Source of the DNA: Sanguinoderma infundibulare
Lineage: Eukaryota > Basidiomycota > Agaricomycetes > Polyporales > Polyporaceae
Direction of reading: 5' to 3'
Length of the DNA: 64,000 bases
NCBI GenBank assembly: GCA_032821775.1
Contig: JAVLRN010000001.1
Span: forward strand, 4,216,001 to 4,280,000
Shown: in pieces, positions 11,521 through 23,089 of the stretch
Numbering within the stretch: the first letter of the stretch is position 1
How the letters are laid out: every line of letters starts with the position of its first letter
The notes under the pieces: generated by a model
Database searches by the model: none
Seen by the model: the letters and a program-made list of their open reading frames with translations, nothing else
Told to the model about the DNA's origin: nothing
Made by a program: the position numbers and the translations under genes

Positions 11521-13242
11521 TCAGACGCGCGGGCCTTGAAAACCGAGCAATACTCCACGAACGTTCTCGCCAAGGGTCTCCAAGTGGTAGCCGCTATGAC
11601 AGTGCCGCGTCGTTAGAATCGCATCCAATTAGACTCCAAAAGCGAGCTCGGACTCACCCTTCCATGACGAAGAGCGTCGGCTTCCCCAACGACCCGATAA
11701 TCGCGCCAATGCGAGGATAGCAGGCCTGCGTGAGCAGGAACTCACAGATCGGGTCCTCAGAATACGTGTCTACCCCGAGACTGCGTGACCAGGAAAGGTG
11801 AGCGTCGGTTTGGCTAGTGCTGCGGCCACAGGGAACCTGACGGACCTGACGATGAGGTAGTCCACTTCGGCATGGCCCCGGATGATTTCTGCAGCTTTCT
11901 CGAGGGTCTCGCAGTACAAGTCGTCCGTCGTGCGTTCCCGCGGAAGCGGGAAGTTGTGATTGTAGCCCAAGCCTGGGCCAGCACCGTGCTCCTCGGCGGA
12001 CCCGGTGAAGTCTGCGGAACGCACGTCAGGTGTCCGAACGTATTCCTCCGAGAGGAAGATCTCACACGGATAATCCCCTTCAGCGTGTATAGATACATAA
12101 AGAACCTGTGGGTCCTCGTAGAATATCTGCTGGGCTAAGACGGACGGTCACCCACGGTCGTTATCGGTGGGAGCGAGAAGCCTTACTGCCGTTCCCGTGG
12201 TGGTAGTCAACATCAAGGATGGCAATGCGTCCGGCCTGACGATGCTGGAGCAGGTACTTCGCAGCGATCGCAGCGTTATTCAGAAAGCAATAGCCACCGC
12301 ATAGAGTATCCTGAGCGTGGTGTCCCGGGGGTCGTCTGGGGATATGTTAAATAGGTGCCATAGAACCGCACTCAACGAGTACTCACGCCAGTGCGAAGAC
12401 GCCGAGTCTCCTGGGACCGTTGACAACGGCGAGACACTGCGCAGCGGAAAGGGTAACTTTGACAGATGCGATGGCAGCTTGATATGTATCTAAGCCCCCT
12501 CCTGAGACCTTTCTACAACTGTATGGCTAGGAGCAACGCTTACTGGACGTTATGGGACAGCTCAAGTCAAAGGAGTAAGCCCCTGAAGGTTGGTTCGCAA
12601 CTGCCCCAAAATGTTGATTGCGCACATCAGGAAAAGCTCACTTCCTTGACCAATTCCTGACAGTCCCTGAGCTTCCTGAGGCGCCTCCTAAGCGGTTCAG
12701 AGGGCCGTCAGGCTCTCAGACTGCTCTACTCAGGGACCAGCCTGAGAGCCTGATACGATCTGTCGTGCTTACGCGGGGCATAAGGAAGGCTCAGGAGCCG
12801 TCAGGGAAGGGAGCTTTTGCTGATGCCAGGACTGACCTGGCTTCGCCAGAGGAGACAAGGTTTTGGTGATTTGAGTGCCAACAGACTGCATGGAGCGATG
12901 TCGAAATGTCTCCGGGAACACTGCTTTCTAGACGCGTCGTCAGTTTGATGCGAGGACGTGGCTGGGATGTCCTACCTTATCTCCACCGATGGCGACCCAC
13001 TCATCGTAGATAGTCTCTAGATATTCGAAATACTCCTTAGAATGGACGGCAAGGATGTAATCCTTGATGTTCAGAGGCCAGTCGTCCGTGGCGGGAACAA
13101 TTTCGAAGGCGTCGCTTTGCTCGAGAGAATCCTTGATGTGTTGGAGACGATCTGGGCTCTCGAGATACGGTACCAGTCTTCCAGACAGGATCTCATGCGG
13201 TGGATCGTGCAAGAGCGACTCTGGATCCCAGAACACTTTCAT
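11521..13242 (-). CDS. Acetylpolyamine amidohydrolase / histone deacetylase superfamily enzyme
   Basis: Eight exons, 13242-12976, 12927-12837, 12501-12387, 12335-12187, 12134-12066, 12011-11846, 11780-11658 and 11593-11521, give 350 aa without a frame break. It is a zinc-dependent deacetylase fold. Visible are the N-terminal MKVFWDPESLLHDPPHEI, typical of the acetylpolyamine branch; ARPPGHHA with the active-site His pair; GGYCFLNNAAIAA; ILDVDYHHGNGTQQIFY with the metal Asp and His; VSIHAEGDYPYFTG; GAGPGLGYN.NFPLP; SLGVDTYSEDP with the second metal Asp; and EGGYHLETLGENV. The short length and N terminus favour acetylpolyamine or class II-like activity over a class I Rpd3-type enzyme, but the substrate is unproved. 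One intron (12502-12836) is 335 bp and carries inverted repeats. Its upstream side faces the array. Confidence 0.9.
12654..12809. mobile_element. Candidate inverted-repeat element in the HDAC-family gene intron
   Basis: Within a 335 bp intron, an imperfect inverted pair brackets 156 bp: TTCCTGACAGTCCCTGAGC at the left end and, on the opposite strand of the right end, TTCCCTGACGGCTCCTGAGC. Inside is a second perfect pair, TCAGGCTCTCAG and CTGAGAGCCTGA (about 12709-12753). The nested arrangement resembles a foldback or miniature element. No target duplication was identified. Confidence 0.42.
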
Positions 13243-14246
13243 GTTCAGGAAGCAGTAGACCGGTAGGTTGGGAAGTATGCTTCGAAGAGGATATCGGTGG
13301 GCTGTGGAACCCCTGGACGCCACGTGGCAGCACATATTTTCGTGCGAAAACGCGAGGTCTGGCATTGGCCGCCCCCGTTTCTCAACCCGGCTCCGGTGCG
13401 ATTCTGCAACAGGAAGGCATGTGCCATGGTCTACTGGCTGGAAAGGGAGAACGCAAGGGTGAGCACGCACTTCATTGCTTCATCCCTTTCGAGCTCCTTC
13501 AACCCAAATACTTATGCGCTCCTCACTGGCGGTCTTACAGCATGGCCGCGGACGACTTTGCTGCTTTTCGGTTCGTCCCGTCTTCCTGTCTTCGAGCCCG
13601 GTTCATCGGGACGTTGGGGTAGATAGATTGCCGTTGCGGCACGATTAGATGTTGGAGCAAGTATGCATTGTGGATGATTCATGATGTCGTCCAGGGTCCG
13701 ACTGGCGACACGCGTCGTTGTGCTGCGTGCAGTCCCATGGGAGGCCCTAGATTCGCCGAAGTCGTCCTGTATGCGCTTCTCGACGCCAAATGCGGGATGT
13801 ACGTACCGGTCATCCTTATCGTGATTTCTGCCAATGTGCGGTTGTGTAGAGTACACTCGAGATCGGACGCAGGCTGGGGATCCCTGCTAGGATGGCGGAG
13901 TCGCTGAGAGCCTTGAGGGTCAGGAACAAGCTTGACGGTGTCGCCGACGTGGACGCTGATGTGCAGACTGTCCGCGATGGTCGCTGTCTGTGTTTGGCGC
14001 CGGATCGGGCCGGCGACTGTCCTTCTGGCATGAGATGACATCGAGCGTCGACGCCTCGACGTCGACTTGGACCGGCGATGGAACCCGGCATCGAGGCGCA
14101 TCTCAGCCTAGCATCTAACCAGTCGCTGCCCTCTACCGCAGCTTGGACAGCCTTCGGCCTTTGTCTCTCGCCATCGCTATACAACACCCCACAGACATAG
14201 AACATCATCCTAGGCGACACCTTCCACACACCTGTATCCAACAGCC
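13243..14246. promoter_or_regulatory. Divergent promoter region and left border of the tandem array
   Basis: It lies between the divergent HDAC-family and first RdRP start codons. Similarity to the 5' flank of the other two RdRP copies begins at about 13626, so part of the HDAC upstream region lies outside the repeat. The RdRP-proximal 600 bp differs from the B and C copies by scattered substitutions and small indels. Confidence 0.55.
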
Positions 14247-17200
14247 ATGGTACGTCCCAGCCACTCGACGAAGGAATTTGGACGTACAGGCTAACTGTGG
14301 CATACCAGAGCGACTCCGAGAGCGAATTCTGGGGGGCCGATTCAGACTCCATCTCGCGAGCTCAACAGTTCTTCGCGGACACCAGCAATGCGTCTCCCAT
14401 TCAAAGTTACCCGATGGCGCCACCGAAACAAGGCACTAATCATGGACCGCGATCGGATCGGAGAGACAGTCGTGCGGAGTTCTCGCCAAGCAAGAGGACA
14501 CCTCGGCAGCCCAAGATCACCTCGGAGAGAGGGACCAATACTCGTGTTCGCGGGAGGGGTACGAGTCAACGTCCTTTGTTAGAACACACGACTCCCCATG
14601 CGCGTGACCAACGTCTTGTCGCCTCCGCCACTCATTCAGATCCAGCTACCACCGTGGGTACTCGCTCACGGGGTAGCGTGAGTGTGGACCAGTCCATGGA
14701 TCCAGACCTCGACTCCAACTCGGAGAACGATGCAGCGTACGGTCAGTACGACCCACTGGTTTATTCCTTCCCTTGCGCTGACGGCATCGCGTAATCTTTA
14801 GTTGAAGCAAGTGAGTGTACTACCGGCAACTACGCATCGTAGATGCTTACCGCAGCACCCACAGTGATGGACACGGACAACGACGACTCCGAACCTCCTT
14901 CTCGAGGCGGTTCATTCGCCTTCTCCTACGTCCAATCGAGTCGGAATGCGTCGATGACTTCCCTCTCGTCCTCGGCGTCAGTTGATTCCAGAACTGGAAG
15001 GAAACGCGCCATGCCGTACGAGTCGACCTACGGCAGACCGATCGCCGCACAGGCTGCGCGAAAGGTGCCTCGCACAACGCAGAAGGTAGGTCCCTCTAGA
15101 TAACTCAGCCGGCCGGCTTGGTACCGTATTGGACACAAGAGCGGGGACATTAGAGGTGCCCAATTGCCTTCCATTGTGCTCACTCTAGACGTTGGACGCA
15201 TCGGGAGGCAATTGCGCCCTCCTGTCCAGTGGAAGATGCCATTCGAAAGTATGTTGGAGACAAGAACAACGCCGGTGTCAACCAGCGCGGATCGTTTTTC
15301 TCTCCAACATATTCGTAAGGAGTATTTTTCACTGAGCAGGAGGGGGCGACAGAGCCCTTGGAAGAAACCGGGTGGAAGGGTGAAGGTCGACCCCTTGCCA
15401 TACGTGGAGTGCTCGGCTAGCCTACGTTTGGACTGGGAAACGTGCCCGAGCGCCCCCCGTAGGGACCTTGGGGATCAGCCGCGACAGTATGAGGGTATGA
15501 ATTGGGTTACAGAGGCGACGAAGCGTAATTTTGACTGAGGAACGAGCTCGTTCGGTAGAGTCTACACACCCTTTGGCAAGGGGGCGGTGTAATATACTAA
15601 ACCTACTTGCAAGCGGGCGGACCGCTCGCGGCGCCTTGCCGCCTGATACCCTACCCCCGTCTCCGTCTAATCCCGCACACATGAGAGCCCTGTCGAATGG
15701 GCAGGCGATGGTGGCGCACCAGGGAAGTCTTCTATGTCAATGGTGTGGACTCAGTGTGAGCCCAGGGGGTTAGTTGAGACGCGTCTTACTGTGCCACCTG
15801 GGCCGCTGCTCGTGAAGAACGTTACTTGCACCGGGGAGCGACACTTGCATCAGGGCGGGCGGGCGGGATCACTTGCATCGGGGAGCGCAGTGGCTTGCAT
15901 CAGGGCGAGTACGCGCATGGAGCTCCGGGAAAACAAACGCGAGCGCGACGCATCTGCGCCACGCGCCGCTCCATCTCCGACACTCTGTCTAGACATCCGC
16001 CTCTACTCATCCCTCCGCGCGTCCCCGGGCAGCTGATGCTCAATGGGCTACAGCTCTTCGCTCGTACTATGCACTGAGCACCGCGCGCAGCTCTGAGCTT
16101 GAACATCTTTCTTCCTCCGAGGCCTTGGGGCCGACCACCAGCGTCATGTTCCCGCTACTGAGGACCGCACCATCGCGTAGCTGTCGTATTGCGGTGATCG
16201 CGCTGTCTGATCAAACGCGGTGGAACCTTCCACCCTCTTGCAAGTGGACTCGGTTTATTAAACCACCCACTTGCAAAAGGGTGTGTAGACGGCTCCAAGG
16301 GGATGCGAGTTGAGTCCAACCGAGTAGCTCCAGGGGCTCCGTCGACAATAGTTTCCATTTCATAGGCGTCGCCGTGAGCGCCAATCGAACTGGAACAATC
16401 GAGTATAGACTAGTACTCCCTATTGACTCTTGAGCACCCCTTCGGCAACACTGGCTTGCTCTCTCTAATCGCTTCCCCCGTTGGCATTGTGTTTATAATT
16501 GCTGACATCCATTTACTTTACAGGCTCCTACCACATCCAAGCCACTCCCCCAAACGCCGTCGCGTTCGGGGAATGTCACGCGGAAGAACTGGGCCGACTC
16601 CCCCGAGCCGTACCAGAAAAAGGTTGAGACACCGACCATAACACGGATCTCCAACGCCCTCGAGGAGGCGGTTGCCTTTGAACACGAAGAAGCGAGCTCT
16701 GCGTCAGCCGGGCCTTCCCGCCAACGTGAGCAGAAGAACGCGTTTGACCCGTCGACGCTATCGGGTGTCTGCGTCATCGCGCATTCAAAGGACGCGCAGC
16801 GCCTGTTCGACAATATTCCCCTGAGCTGGGGCGCGCAGTACGAAATCGCTCGTGGGGTCTCGCGGGGCATATGGAGTTGGGAGACGGTGATACAGGCCGA
16901 GCCTGCCCTCAGGTCCCTCAAAGGAGAGAACACAGGCAACGCCACGAGGGTATCCCATGTGCTCGGTCGCCAGTTCGGCGACAACTCGCCGGTTGACGGC
17001 GCTATATGGTGCGCGTCCAGTTGTGTTGCAAACATGCATGCGCAGCATCTGACACCAGGATAGGTATGAGCTCGACCGGGAAGAGAAGGCGATGATCGAA
17101 CGGCGAGGGCGCGGACTCGGCCTGCAGGGCGACTTCGGGGAGAAGCCGAACTGGTACGGCGGGCAGATCCAGCAAGTCGCCAGACTCGAGGAGGCCGGCG

Positions 17201-20200
17201 ACGGCTTCCGGGTCGTGCTCGCGAAGATGGAGATGCGCAAGTCGACGCGCTTCGCCCGCTTCCTCGCCTCCCGGCGGATTCTGCAGGTCTCGGTCCCGGC
17301 CACGGTCGTCAACAGCCGAGCGGAGGATCTCCGCGCGTTCTTCACCCAGAAGTTTGTGTTGTGCGGCCGGGTTTTCGTCGCGTTCGGCGCAAAGGACAAA
17401 AAGGTCTTCCTCATGGAGACCCCGGAGGCGCACGAGCGTGCTGCTTACATCAAGGGCGACGAGCAGAGGATCAGCTTGGCGGATTTCGTCGCGTGGCACA
17501 ATCCGATGGACCTCAACGGCGCGCAGGTATGTTGATGCCTCTGTCAAGGTGATGGCAGCTTAACCATTATGCAACGCAGCCGACGTCGAAGTGGGCCACG
17601 CGGTTCGACCTCGGCTTCTCCATCTCTGTCCCGGCCCTGCTGATTCATCCCGACAATACGTACTATAAGCGTGACGATAGTGCGTCGCCTTCGTCTTCTA
17701 TTGATGATTCATTTGACGATAGTCTGCTGCGCAGTTGCGCCGCCGCACGATCCGGAGCAGAAGCCCGCGGCAGAGTTCATCTACACAGACGGCTGCGGGT
17801 GGATGAACAACGCCGGACTGAGCGCTATCGCGCGGCACATGGGACTCGAGGAGCGCCCGACGGCCGTGCAAGGTCGTTTTGCAGGCGCGAAGGGGCTCTG
17901 GGTGCTGCACCCGCGCGACCAGTCGTCGGTCCCGAAGATCTGGATCCGCGACTCCCAGGTCAAGATCAAGCTAGACCAGTGCAACCTCCACCAGGCGCAC
18001 CAAATCTTTGATTTGCTCGCGCCGCCCCGGGTCACCCTTCCCAGCCGTCTCTCCCGGCTGACGATCCTGAACCTCGCGCACAATGGGGTGCAGGAGACGA
18101 CGTTCGTCGAGCTCATGAGGGCCACGATTGAGGAGGCGGTCAAGCCGCTCACGCAGTGGACGGGCCCGAAGGCCATGTTCCTCCTCTGGAAGGCGGTCGA
18201 GAAGGTCGGCGGCGTGGCGATGAAACGCGCGCTTCAGCACGCCCTTGGCGCCTCGCGCGCTCTGGGGCTGGTCGGCAGAACCCTCCAGGATCTCGCTCTC
18301 GCTGAGGGCGACGAGCTCGAGGAGCTGGTGAACGAGATCGCCGCGGACGCTCGGGACGGCGAGCTGAGCGAGGATCCGATGGCTTCGTACACGGCCCTGC
18401 GCAACCAGGCGACGGGCCAGCCGCTCACCATTCACGCCGTCATCCTTGACCTTCTCCAGGCTGGATTCAACCCGCTGGAGCTGGAGCTTCTGTACGACAA
18501 GCTGAAGATGGTGGTGACGCTCGTCATCGAGGATATCATCCTCGACTACCACATCGCCGTTCCCCATTCCATTGAGGCGTTTATCATACCAGGTATGTGA
18601 TTCCGTCGTTTACTACACCGTGTGCAGCCAGATGACCGCGAAGCAGATCCGATTAGCGTGTTGCGCGAGGGGGAGATCCACTTCAAGTCAACGAAGAACC
18701 TCAAGGACGTGGACGACTTGAATCGCAACCAGCTCCTCGGCGATGTCTTGGTATACCTGTTCTGAGTACAATCATTTGTGACTTGCTGATGCGTAGCTTG
18801 ACAGATCTATCGTAATCCGAATCGCCTTCCGTCGGACGTCCAGAAGGTATGTCGAGTAAGACATTATTAATAAGTGGTGCGAGCTGATCATTCGTGGTAT
18901 CATGCGTAGGTTACGGCTGTAGAATGCGTGGAGCTTTCGGCGTACACCGATGTCATCGTGCTTCCAACTACTGGGCCCCGTTCGTTCGCCAGCTACCTCG
19001 CTGGAGGAGGTGAGTGGTGTTGCGAGTGCGAGTTACCTTCCCAGCTGACCTGCTTGAAACTGTGTAGACTATGATGGAGGTATGGTTTTGTTTCGCCGTC
19101 TGTGACCATCCACTAGCCTCAGGCTGATACCATGTGCTCTAGACGTCGCGGTTGTCATCTACGATGAGAGGCTCGTCAAGGACTTCGTCACGCGCCCGCT
19201 TACGCGAGAGCCGGTCGACTTCATCAAAGACAACTTTGAGGATATGGGCACCATCCAACAGGTTACCAACCTCGCCAAGGATCTCGAGGGATTTCACGAT
19301 CCCGACGCGAGTCGCCGGAAGTTGCAGGAGAGCCTCCTCTTGGGGCTCTCCCCTGCACCGATCGGCCAGTATTCTCGCTTCCACGAAGGCTCCATTTACG
19401 CGAATGGATACGACGCGGCCGACACGATTCGCCTCGCGTTCATGTAAGTTCATCATCTCCCCTCCGTTTCAGCCCGACACCAGCTCACGAACTCACCCGG
19501 AAGGTTCAACACCGTGCTCGACTCCCGCAAGACCGGCCATCGCGTCAAGACTGAAGTCTTCAAGGCAGACAAGAGGAAGTTCGACAGAAGACTTCCCGAC
19601 TGCCTTCAGTTGCGCAAGGAGGCCAAGTGGGGGAGTCAGGCTGGGGGAGGAGTGCCATCCTTCAAGCGAGATCGCAAGCTAGGAGATTTCATCCTAGAAA
19701 ACCTCTACGAGGCCGGCCGGAAGATGCGGGACGAACAAATCAAGCAGTACGACAATCTGAAGCCGAAGGTCTTTAGCACGGACAAGCACCTCCTGCAGCC
19801 CTGGAAGACGGTGCAGCCGTATCTCAACGACACCGCTCCCGTCAGGCACGACCTCATTCTCATTCAGCAGCATGTCGACGACCACATCAAACAATGGCAG
19901 TCGATAACGGCCGCCGGTCGGCCGCCCAACCGCTACGCGTCTTCGGCGAAGGGTAAAGGCGCCGGCAAGGCGGGTTCCGGCAGGGGGTTGCTGCAAGCTC
20001 AGTACGACGAGCTCGCGCGGTCGTACGCGGCTGGGCCCGAGATCAATAAGGACGGCCTGCTCGCCACGTTCGCGAACGTCGAGCACCTGAAGGCGTCCTA
20101 CGCTTACACACAGAGCCCCAAGTTCGCTTGGAACGTCGCATTCCAGGCGCTCTGCCACATCAAGGCTGCCGCGCAGGGCTCGGTGGCGTGCACGGCGGAC

Positions 20201-20278
20201 TTTGCGGACGTGATGTCCATCCCGGGTTCGACCGCGCGGGTTCTGGAGCAAAGCAGGGTGGCTCTCACGGCGTCGTGA
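14247..20278 (+). CDS. RNA-dependent RNA polymerase of the RNAi (QDE-1/RDR) family, copy A
   Basis: Thirteen exons: 14247-14249, 14309-14741, 14865-15085, 16524-17008, 17064-17526, 17580-17679, 17735-18592, 18632-18750, 18805-18846, 18910-19009, 19068-19079, 19143-19443 and 19504-20278. Their sum is 3,912 nt, giving 1,303 aa in frame. Cellular RdRPs make double-stranded RNA from aberrant transcripts for Dicer. The N terminus (about 1-220) is Ser/Arg-rich and looks disordered. Hallmarks are FIYTDGCGWMN near 585, RFAGAKGLWVLHP, KIWIRDSQVKIK, SFASYLAGGDYDGDVAVVIYD with catalytic Asp 942, 944 and 946, and GYDAADTIRLAFMFN. DYDG is encoded by a 12-nt microexon and the first exon is only the ATG. 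Intron 3 (1,438 bp) carries a TIR element found only in this copy. No stop or frameshift was seen, so it is probably functional. Confidence 0.93.
15560..16290. mobile_element. Non-autonomous DNA transposon-like element with about 55-60 bp TIRs
   Basis: The 731 bp element begins GTCTACACACCCTTTGGCAAG; the reverse complement of its right end begins GTCTACACACCCTTTTGCAAG, and similarity continues for some 55-60 bp to a shared ACTTGCAAG. No transposase frame is present. Between about 15822 and 15908, four copies of an ACTTGCA(T/C)C(A/G)GGG-like word form subterminal repeats. It lies in RdRP intron 3 of unit A only. Units B and C instead have about 170 bp of unrelated sequence (near 33785-33955 and 51450-51620), so the insertion was accompanied or followed by a deletion. 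No clean target-site duplication is visible, so the superfamily is not assigned. Confidence 0.72.
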
Positions 20279-20649
20279 GCGATCGTCGACTTTTCTGTGT
20301 TTGTGGTCGTCCTCCTGACGACGGACCCGACAGTCAACGCCCAGCGTGCGGCTGAGCCGCTACATGCCGTCGTACAACCGGCCGAACGACTACGAGACTG
20401 TATCGCAGTGTACGTCCTTGGCTCGCTTTCTGGTGGCGGACGGACACAGGCACTGACGTGGGTTTCGCTATACAGACTTCTGGAGCTGATTTGGCGCGAT
20501 GCACCAGCAGCTGTCGCTGGTCGAGAGAATTGTGCATGGGCGTGGGGTCGCGTATGTTTGGAAGGAGCGCGCGGGCATGTATTTGTACTTGTGGACGCGT
20601 ATCTATGCATTTCACACGCTGAGAATGACCGGGACTAGTGCTTGAGATA

Positions 20650-20715
20650 GGGAATGGTTTTGTGAACAGTCCGGACGGGTGAGGGAATGGTTTTGTGAAC
20701 AATCCGGACGGGTGA
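20650..20715 (+). repeat. 33 bp tandem repeat, two copies
   Basis: GGGAATGGTTTTGTGAACA followed by (G/A)TCCGGACGGGTGA occurs twice head to tail (20650-20682, 20683-20715), then a shortened third version. It lies about 370 bp after the RdRP stop codon and recurs at 38315-38380 and 55980-56045. Confidence 0.8.
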
Positions 20716-21663
20716 GCGAATTCTGAACAATACGGACAGTCCGCGCGCGAGAGGAGGGAGAGGAGAACGGGAGAGAGCCCGGGCGACCTCTGCGAGTACG
20801 CGTGCGCCCCACTCAGATCCACAGCTATCTATGTAGAGACATGTTCACTCAGGACGGCAGGACTCGACTCGGGAGGAGGGAGAGGAGAGCGGGGAGAAAA
20901 CCGCGGGGAGAATGCTACCTGTACGACTGAGTCTACACGGGGAAAGGTAAACAGAAACTCGAGACTTTTGCTGCAACTCTACTACAGTGGTACACAACCC
21001 AGCTCTCCGCGCGGTCGTACACCAGAGAAAAGAGATACACCCGTACGGCGCCATCCATGTCCCGTAAAAATGCAAGCAGTTTGTGATCGCGTTCACGGGT
21101 TTGAAGTCATCCATGTTGTGCAAGAACACCTGCCAGCAACGTGTCCGCATTCAGCATCCGTCCATCCGGCCATCACACAAGGGGCAACATGAAGGAAGAG
21201 AAAAGGACGCACAATGGTCTTCACAACCTTTCCCAGCTTCCCCGGCCGGACACGGACGAGCTGAGAGAACCCCGGTCAGTTGGCCCCAGACGTCGAACAT
21301 ACTTGTCAGCCGGATACAGCATGGACCAGCTGTTACGAAGCTTGAACATCCAGGCAGATTCGAGATCCATGTTGGTGAGATTGGCAAGCGCGCCACGCCC
21401 GCAAATCGAGTCCCGCCTATGAACGTCAAGTTGAGGACGACTTCGAGGTAATACCGTGCTCGGAGAGTACGCACCGTGCAAATGAGAACGTCTATCCGGA
21501 CGCCCACCTCGAGACCGCCTTGCGAAGGTCGTCGTTCGGGTGCCGCGTCTCCGTCCGGATATCTGAATGAATACGCTTGCCCATCTTGAGATCGACGTCC
21601 GGCAGCATACTGCCATGTTCGTAGAGCATTGACACCCCGGACGATAGAGGAGCACGGCAAGAA

Positions 21664-21735
21664 CTCACCGACATCTTGTCCGCGATCTCGGGGTTGACGT
21701 ACACGATGATGTCGTCCTTGACCGGCCTGTGCGGC
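21664..21735 (-). pseudogene. Relic exon with KDDIIVYVNPEIADK motif
   Basis: The minus strand reads VKDDIIVYVNPEIADKMS before frames break. A diverged second copy, EDDIVVYVNPEIADN, lies at 27500-27590 on the same strand, so two fragments of one gene family persist in the spacer. I do not recognise the family. Confidence 0.4.
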
Positions 21736-21972
21736 GTCCCACGTCCGTGTGAACGTGAGCTCAAGGCCGGAACGAACCATACTGTATGCTCACCGAGTAC
21801 AAAGTCCGCGCGCGGTGATCTTCAAGTGGTCGAAGGGGCTGAGGTCGGGGTAATACGTTGAACGACCATTTGATCACGCCTGAACTCCCTTGCCTGCGCC
21901 GCCATTTCGACATATCCCTCGCCATCAGCGTCCGTTACCATGTATCGACAGACAAGCACAGAAAGAACTCAC

Positions 21973-22212
21973 CCGAAAGTTCGCATTCGAAGCAAGGACC
22001 ATCAAGCCCGTATATGGGGCGCGGGCAGCCGCGTCGGCGAAGATGAAGGTGTGAAATGCGAGGACCCTCTCCCCATTCCAGAGAACAACAGGCGACATCC
22101 TGAGACGTCGCTGCAATGCAGGTAGAGCAGGTGGATGCAAAGGAGAGCACATCGGAGACATCGGTGAGGCAATTCCAGGCCAAACGGCGATTCGGTGCGA
22201 ACGTGAGCATAA
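21973..22212 (-). pseudogene. F-box-like protein relic with a frameshift
   Basis: In one frame the minus strand encodes AWNCLTDVSDVLSFASTCSTC, like the helical core of basidiomycete F-box proteins. One base out of frame it continues SPVVLWNGERVLAFHTFIF and ADAAARAPYTGLMVLASNANF. These proteins usually run N to C in just this order. The frame change makes the gene non-functional unless an unseen intron corrects it. The segment 22262-22180 also resembles 21830-21740. Confidence 0.42.
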
Positions 22213-23089
22213 GTCCGGAATGAACCGTTCGGAGGTATGCTCACCGAGTACCAGGTCCGTGCGCGGTAATCTTCAATGCGCATCCCTCGAGAACGCGCCA
22301 TGCGCACCTGTCAACCGCGAAGTCATTGCACGCGGGCGGCGGCGAGCCTGCAGATACGCGGCCAGGGCCCCCAAAGACGTAGTTCGTCCGGGAGCGACAC
22401 TGTATGTGTCGGCGAGCGCGTGTGGGCCATTGAGACAAGAGAGAAGCGGGAGCAAATGGAAGACAGGGAGATGGGATAGTGGAAAGTAGACGGTCTCGGG
22501 GGAACCAGCAAACAGACTTCAAACCTATTGAATAAGTTTCCATCAACAATAGGTACACTGCAAATATCGGGTACGTACAGCGGCCACAATTGAACATAAT
22601 CGATCAGATGGTGTATCCACGGCGATTTGAAATGCCGAATCACCGCGCTTCTTGAGACTGCGCTTCACTGCGTGGAGACATCATGTAACCACATTGCGGT
22701 GCCCTCGGGTAGGATGGCAGGCTCGAGCAAGAGTCGCTTCTGGTCCCCGCCGTGTTCGTACTCGGCCGCCTGCGCGCGTGTATCCAGGTGGTTTCTCCCG
22801 TGTTATACTGCGGACGAATTGATATTAGTGACCACATCGCCAAGCTTATGTGCGCCGCGGAGAACGTTGCATTAGACCCGAACGGCCGCTTCGAAAACTT
22901 GCGGTTTCAAGTTTCCAATCTCGGCTGGCCTCCAAGTACCGCTGGCACTACAGCTCTAGCCCATCAACTCCAAGCGGCGCGTCAGGTTGAGAAACACAGG
23001 GTCGACCTCCGCACAACCACGGCCAGAACGTTCGGAACAGGATAAAACACGTACCCGTAAACGAGTCTCGCATGCAACGCGGTATTAAA

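Noticed and set aside
17781..18176. Long minus-strand frames opposite the RdRP core
   Set aside because: They mirror the plus-strand coding sequence, and no motif is present in them.
14247..20278. RdRP as an endogenised RNA virus polymerase
   Set aside because: The gene has 12 introns and the DYDGD two-barrel cellular RDR/QDE-1 signature, not the GDD palm motif of viral polymerases.
20650..20715. CRISPR-like array
   Set aside because: Only two adjacent 33 bp copies without spacers, in a eukaryote.
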